Positions 60,601 through 64,000 of a stretch of DNA of 64,000 nt are shown one piece after another. Both the position numbers and the translations under genes were made by a program. Position 1 is the stretch's first letter; each line of letters starts with the position of its first letter. The notes beneath the pieces are model-generated. The model did not search any database, was not told where the DNA came from, and saw only the letters and a program-made list of their open reading frames with translations. This stretch comes from a virus, in the IMG/VR virus record IMGVR_UViG_3300050343_000199, positions 1 through 64,000 of that record. One strand, given 5' to 3'.

Positions 60601-63600
60601 ATGTCTGTAATAATAGTTCCATCTGGGAATGATCTTCCCGAACTAACTTTCATACCAATAGCAATATCATCAGTATTAGTCATTGTAACTTGATTAGTTC
60701 CTACTGTCCAAGATACTTGACGATCTGAGTAATCCCAATTTCTTGATGCTAATTTACTTAAACGTACTGCATACTCAAATGCATCAATAGTTGCTTCTAG
60801 TTCTCCCGAAATATAATTAAGTACTCCAGCATTGAAATATTTTTCAACAGCAAACAAAGTTTTTTGATTGCCACCAAATCTCAAGTCATGTTCTAATGCG
60901 TCTAATATAAGACCAATGTCACGATAACATTTTTCACTTAAATTTGTCCATGGAATTGATGTATACTTAGACTTAACATAACCTAAAGTTTCTGATTGAA
61001 TAAATCTTCTGTTTTGGTTAATCTGATTTGCAGCATCTATCCATGTACCACTACGTTGGAAAATATTTTTAATCTTTTTAAGATATTTTTGATTTAATGT
61101 ATCCGATTTAAATTGAAAATTTCTACCATAGAATAGAACCCCTGGAACTGATTGCCCATCTTTATTGGTAGGTCCCAGAGGAGGAGATGCGAAAGTAATT
61201 TTATCTCCGTTTATTGTATACGAGATTCCAGGTTCTTGTAGTATAGCATCCAAGGTAATAGTTAACGCCTGTTCATTGTATGGGTTGACTGAATTGCCAT
61301 TCACATCAACAATATTAAATACAGTTTTTCCTTGTAAATTTCCTTTGTCACCAAAGTTACCATCAAAAGATTCTGTTAAGTAAACTTCAGTAGAAGTAAT
61401 TTCCGAAGTATTAAAAGATTCCGTTGCAACAGAACCAATTCCTTTTTCAACTTTGAAGGAATCCATAAGAACAATACTCTGAGTAATATTCTTTTTGGTA
61501 CTAATAACAGAAATTTTATTTACATCAGGATTCCAAATTTGTACAATACTTGTACCAATAAATTTACTATCACTATTCATTGAAGCATTTGATGCCGATT
61601 CAATCAATACTTCGCCAAAAACTTTAAATCCTGCAGGATGAGTTGTTGACTTGATTAAAGATCTCCAACTATCAATAGAAGTTTTTGATTTAACTAAGTA
61701 TGAATAATCTTGATAATAAAAAGAATCTGTAATTCTTTGATTCTGATCACTTACTTTTCCAGAATCAGATTCAAAGTATCCTTGATTATCATAATAAGTT
61801 TTAATTTGAGGAGAAAACTCAGTATATCTAATAGTTTCTAATATTGCACTTTTGTTTCTAGCAAGACCTTTAATTAGTTTCTTCTGTCTAAAAACACCAG
61901 ATACTCTATCAACACTTAATCTACCAGATCTAAATGAAGTTATTCTTGCTCTTGCCACCTCTACATTATTAATTTCTTGAACAATAGTTTCTCCAATTGC
62001 AAAACAATTCGGATCAAAATTAGACAAAGATAAAATATAATTAGACCTAAATGTTGACGTTAAAGTATTATCTCCATGGAAAGATCCACCTACGTTAATA
62101 ACGTTAATATTTCTAGGGACTCCAATATCATCACTATTAATAAGACATTCAACACTAGACTCAGCAATTTTAACTTCTGGAGCTATAGAATATCCAAACC
62201 CAGAATTTACAACTTCAACACCAGTGATTCTACCTTGGTCTATAATTGCTTTTAATTTTGCATTTCCTTCAACCGAAACAATAGGATTAACATATCCACT
62301 TCCACCGGTTTTTACTGATACTCCAACAATTTTACCATTCTCTATAATAGATGTTGCAGTAGATTTATTGGTGGGCATAATACCCAAAACAGAAGGAACC
62401 TTCTTGTAATCATTACCAATATTAATTACGGCAATAGTATTAATTTTTCCTATTGAAAATTTTGATTTACTAGTATATTCAATTGATCCACTTCCATCAT
62501 TAGTAGCGAGTGTAGCAGTATCGTAAACAACTTTAGTTGGCGTGATATACAATGCAGACTTACTACCCTGCAATGGATCTGGAACTACTTTAATAAAAGA
62601 TCCTTCAGATTGAACATTATTTAACTTATCAAAGTAAAAATATGTCCTAAAAGAAACTTCTGACTTTGTGCTATAGTTATTTGTAGCAATACGTGGACCA
62701 AACCCAAACTTAACATCTAAGACATTGTTTCCTCTAATCGCTTCTAAAGTTTTTAGATTTAAATTTTTGCTAGGTGAAATATCAAATTCAACATCATTCA
62801 TTGATGAGTGGGAAGTATCAAAAATATAACGATAGTCTTCTTTAATTTCAATTAATTGATTTCTCACAAACAAAGTATTATCTAAAGAAAATTCAAAACA
62901 ACGAATCGGATCTTGTACAGAAATTATTCCTGCAAGTCTTTGTTCTTGATCAAAAAATACAGTACTTAGATCAATTGGAGTGATACTATTGACTGTTTGT
63001 CCATAATTGTATACAAACACAATTTTTTGTGTTCTAGAATCATATGAAAAAATACTAGCATCACCAACTGCAGTACCAGGAGAAATAACATAACCGGCAT
63101 TATAAGTTGACACAGTAGCACCATTAAAATGATTTAATGGTGTTGCTCCTCTAGCAACATTAATAGATTTTGTTGAATTGACTACTCGCGATAAAACTGT
63201 AATAACTTCATTTCCAATGCTTAATTTATCACCAGGATTAATTCCTACATTACTACTAAGATTTACAACTGTTTCTGATGAAGAAAGACCAATATGATCA
63301 ACATTAATTTGTACAGCAGGAGTATTAGTATTTGTTTTACTAAGAGCTGTATCTCCAACAGTTAAAACATCAAACAGTTCATAACCAGTACCTTTTTCGG
63401 TTATAGTAACAGATGTTACATTACCGGTAGAAGAAACAACAATATTTGCTTTTGCTCCCGATCCACTACCCCCTACTAATGCAAGGTCATTATATGTGTT
63501 AGTGGTGTAGTCTTCTCCCCCATTTAAGATACTAACTTTTCCAACACCATTGTCGTTTAAAACCCTAGTGATACCAGGGGTTTGTAGCGTTGCTTCTTGG

Positions 63601-64000
63601 TAAACTCTAGATCTTAAATAATATGTTGTTGTAGTGGATGCATCATCCGGATTGATGTCAATATCAATAATATCACTTTCAGCAATACCGTGTGCATCTG
63701 TTGTGGTTAAGATTGCTACATTATCTTTTAAATTGAAGATAATTAAATCATCACTCAGTAAATTAATTGTTATTATTTTAGAACCAGTAGTATTAATTAA
63801 ATCTGAACTTCTTAAAAATAAAGTATCAGATACAACAAAAGAACCAGTAAGAACTTTAATTTTTACGACGTTTTGTTTCGTGGTAGTTTCTAAAACCTCT
63901 CCCGATGCTACTGGAGCACTAAGACCATCAGTAAATTCTAATGTAGCTCCTTTAGTATAAGAAGAGTTTTTATCTAAAAATAGACTAATAACCTTTACAT
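57609..64000 (-). CDS. 7: Giant baseplate wedge protein, gp7-like (5' end outside window)
   Basis: The frame is open from 57609 to the right edge with no stop codon, giving over 2130 residues; the GTG at 63113 is not a start, because the frame continues upstream with protein-like sequence (LSIGNEVITVLSRVVNSTKS). Three features stand out: glycine-rich strands of the G-x-G-Y type (VSVKTGGSGYVNPIVSVEGN; VEVVNSGFGYSIAPEVKIAE); two helical units with the signature KC.RD.GL..DA (SEKCYRDIGLILDALEHDLR and STKCSRDLGLLVDAVNYCLK) about 170 residues apart; and a C-terminal beta-domain (TARFPSSGTILIGGEKISYT; CTRGADGSPIALH) that is typical of cyanophage structural proteins. It precedes gp8, the usual place of gp7. 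Identity as gp7 is from context; T4 gp7 is only about 1030 residues. Confidence 0.7.
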   Translation of the reverse strand, partial: VKVISLFLDKNSSYTKGATLEFTDGLSAPVASGEVLETTTKQNVVKIKVLTGSFVVSDTLFLRSSDLINTTGSKIITINLLSDDLIIFNLKDNVAILTTTDAHGIAESDIIDIDINPDDASTTTTYYLRSRVYQEATLQTPGITRVLNDNGVGKVSILNGGEDYTTNTYNDLALVGGSGSGAKANIVVSSTGNVTSVTITEKGTGYELFDVLTVGDTALSKTNTNTPAVQINVDHIGLSSSETVVNLSSNVGINPGDKLSIGNEVITVLSRVVNSTKSINVARGATPLNHFNGATVSTYNAGYVISPGTAVGDASIFSYDSRTQKIVFVYNYGQTVNSITPIDLSTVFFDQEQRLAGIISVQDPIRCFEFSLDNTLFVRNQLIEIKEDYRYIFDTSHSSMNDVEFDISPSKNLNLKTLEAIRGNNVLDVKFGFGPRIATNNYSTKSEVSFRTYFYFDKLNNVQSEGSFIKVVPDPLQGSKSALYITPTKVVYDTATLATNDGSGSIEYTSKSKFSIGKINTIAVINIGNDYKKVPSVLGIMPTNKSTATSIIENGKIVGVSVKTGGSGYVNPIVSVEGNAKLKAIIDQGRITGVEVVNSGFGYSIAPEVKIAESSVECLINSDDIGVPRNINVINVGGSFHGDNTLTSTFRSNYILSLSNFDPNCFAIGETIVQEINNVEVARARITSFRSGRLSVDRVSGVFRQKKLIKGLARNKSAILETIRYTEFSPQIKTYYDNQGYFESDSGKVSDQNQRITDSFYYQDYSYLVKSKTSIDSWRSLIKSTTHPAGFKVFGEVLIESASNASMNSDSKFIGTSIVQIWNPDVNKISVISTKKNITQSIVLMDSFKVEKGIGSVATESFNTSEITSTEVYLTESFDGNFGDKGNLQGKTVFNIVDVNGNSVNPYNEQALTITLDAILQEPGISYTINGDKITFASPPLGPTNKDGQSVPGVLFYGRNFQFKSDTLNQKYLKKIKNIFQRSGTWIDAANQINQNRRFIQSETLGYVKSKYTSIPWTNLSEKCYRDIGLILDALEHDLRFGGNQKTLFAVEKYFNAGVLNYISGELEATIDAFEYAVRLSKLASRNWDYSDRQVSWTVGTNQVTMTNTDDIAIGMKVSSGRSFPDGTIITDIIDGRTIQVSNNSVAVTPDPSGNADMTFIWSGLNVGTYFDASTLIEKNKSSMITDTINAINTKYLSLASTNYSTKCSRDLGLLVDAVNYCLKYGGNRKIVEFAESYFVDGNLNYIKDELNETVYAHKVLRDLMIIAMRNQGSVKDNSIRIDSSSPACAEVASSITTYIDIVESILEGGPNRIDTVEQNSNSTGYWTTFTSYSNYNILPDPLLLSELKECEEVASALDSLFENVRETLTTGPQTSTISYPDYINGENTIFELYYEDGTAVDTEINENLFIALSGVLQHDPAYTIDKTSVPNKVVFDTPPIWGQDENTKTVQEPLAVEKFFAHGVGNYIRCEIEKSGILTGSGGPFLILNSKNKKVQTVDDPKFAYVFIDGILQRNGVSYTITGPAIRFTKKIFRENNVEIILLYGRDIDQTVTLFDFQRNSYYNEIKITCDAGSPNNFIDWISWFNTSYDKFQVAYQKIGNTKKFIGNVKNYTTTSQTLIITLAGNNPNVDTSNIFFAGESDFSDEYELSETTDTIEVIRDSNNDYRMQRNSGNWLYGTPRADESFYERKRLLANLNAKDLIRIDGEKEFRTINALPRYTNPKDYNPGQDVSNAFFGSVTTTNYNGNVRGVGLSVTCEIENGSVSKVTWNRRDLQLLYDEGIIQPTTAYDYDSPPILHFVSVNQEGGGARAEVVVSGGQIVDIVLTKKGSGYTKSPKVITARSYDLIKSSGRKIDTFHTLGIGTQIGQSSPVAVASFFNIIKGIDLPVAIIDPSVTITDEYIDITLIIQSIVDTAPLFTVSREYKFFNPFAGSTSIAGPTTQADADILVIIEPKLVSDNILVTTSINVTEYFEVGFSMWASDLVDLTFFNNINHWENSIFMDLGDIIAPSGDPVSEVQLAELEPYEIISDGSSSSAYPFNLGYSSINYYMAQLDTSDLPDQGDAGFIATGEVVYANTARFPSSGTILIGGEKISYTSKLSDRFINCTRGADGSPIALHTVGDYLRNAL

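Noticed and set aside
57609-63113. GTG at 63113 as the start of the gp7-like gene
   Set aside because: The same frame is open and protein-like to base 64000, so the gene starts outside the window.
1-64000. tRNA genes, insertion sequences and integrase-type attachment sites
   Set aside because: No cloverleaf-like sequence, transposase, integrase or terminal repeats were found by eye on either strand.

Overview
The window is a continuous, AT-rich stretch of a T4-like myovirus genome, most likely a marine cyanophage. Every convincing gene lies on the minus strand, so transcription runs from high to low coordinates. The host inference rests on a secreted plastocyanin gene (6097-6420), a fragment of 6-phosphogluconate dehydrogenase (5611-6087), a DUF6321-type small protein and the T4-like virion core. 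No integrase, transposase, tRNA, CRISPR array or plus-strand gene was found.

Layout in the order of transcription. (1) 57609-64000 and 55793-57559: baseplate wedge genes resembling cyanophage gp7 and gp8; the gp7-like frame is open to the right edge, so its start lies outside. (2) 47650-55767: a 2705-residue virion protein with a DUF4815-type N-terminus. (3) 28121-47648: a host-recognition region of modular fibre proteins, with tail-collar domains, cupredoxin-like domains, a propeller-like protein, a glycine-rich protein and shared N-terminal leaders. (4) 15578-28036: a 2173-residue repeat protein, two small virion proteins, a 1563-residue fibre and a 107-residue protein. (5) 11412-15545: a two-gene module present twice in tandem. 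(6) 7916-11362: the neck and packaging genes gp13, gp14, gp15 and gp16, all overlapping by 1-4 bases. (7) 3390-7888: an accessory island between gp16 and gp17 with a 2-oxoglutarate oxygenase, plastocyanin, the dehydrogenase fragment, a thermonuclease-like protein and about a dozen very small genes. (8) 1-3362: the large terminase gp17, a zinc-finger protein and the tail sheath gp18, which runs off the left edge.

Regulation is legible. Copies of the T4-type late promoter core (TATAAATA or ATAAATA, minus strand) sit just before most transcription blocks, often overlapping the TAA stop of the preceding gene. One clear hairpin terminator lies directly before gp13 and shares bases with the late promoter there; a weaker one lies before the 2173-residue gene. 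Inside blocks, genes are joined by ATGA, TGATG or TAATG overlaps, indicating translational coupling.

The genes form one late programme: build the baseplate and fibres, join neck to sheath, and package DNA with gp16/gp17, while the island supplies host-metabolism genes. The most notable points are copper-site cupredoxin domains inside two virion fibre proteins, a duplicated fibre module, and one short G-x-G-Y repeat present in at least five different virion proteins. Functions are from family recognition by eye; no database search was run.
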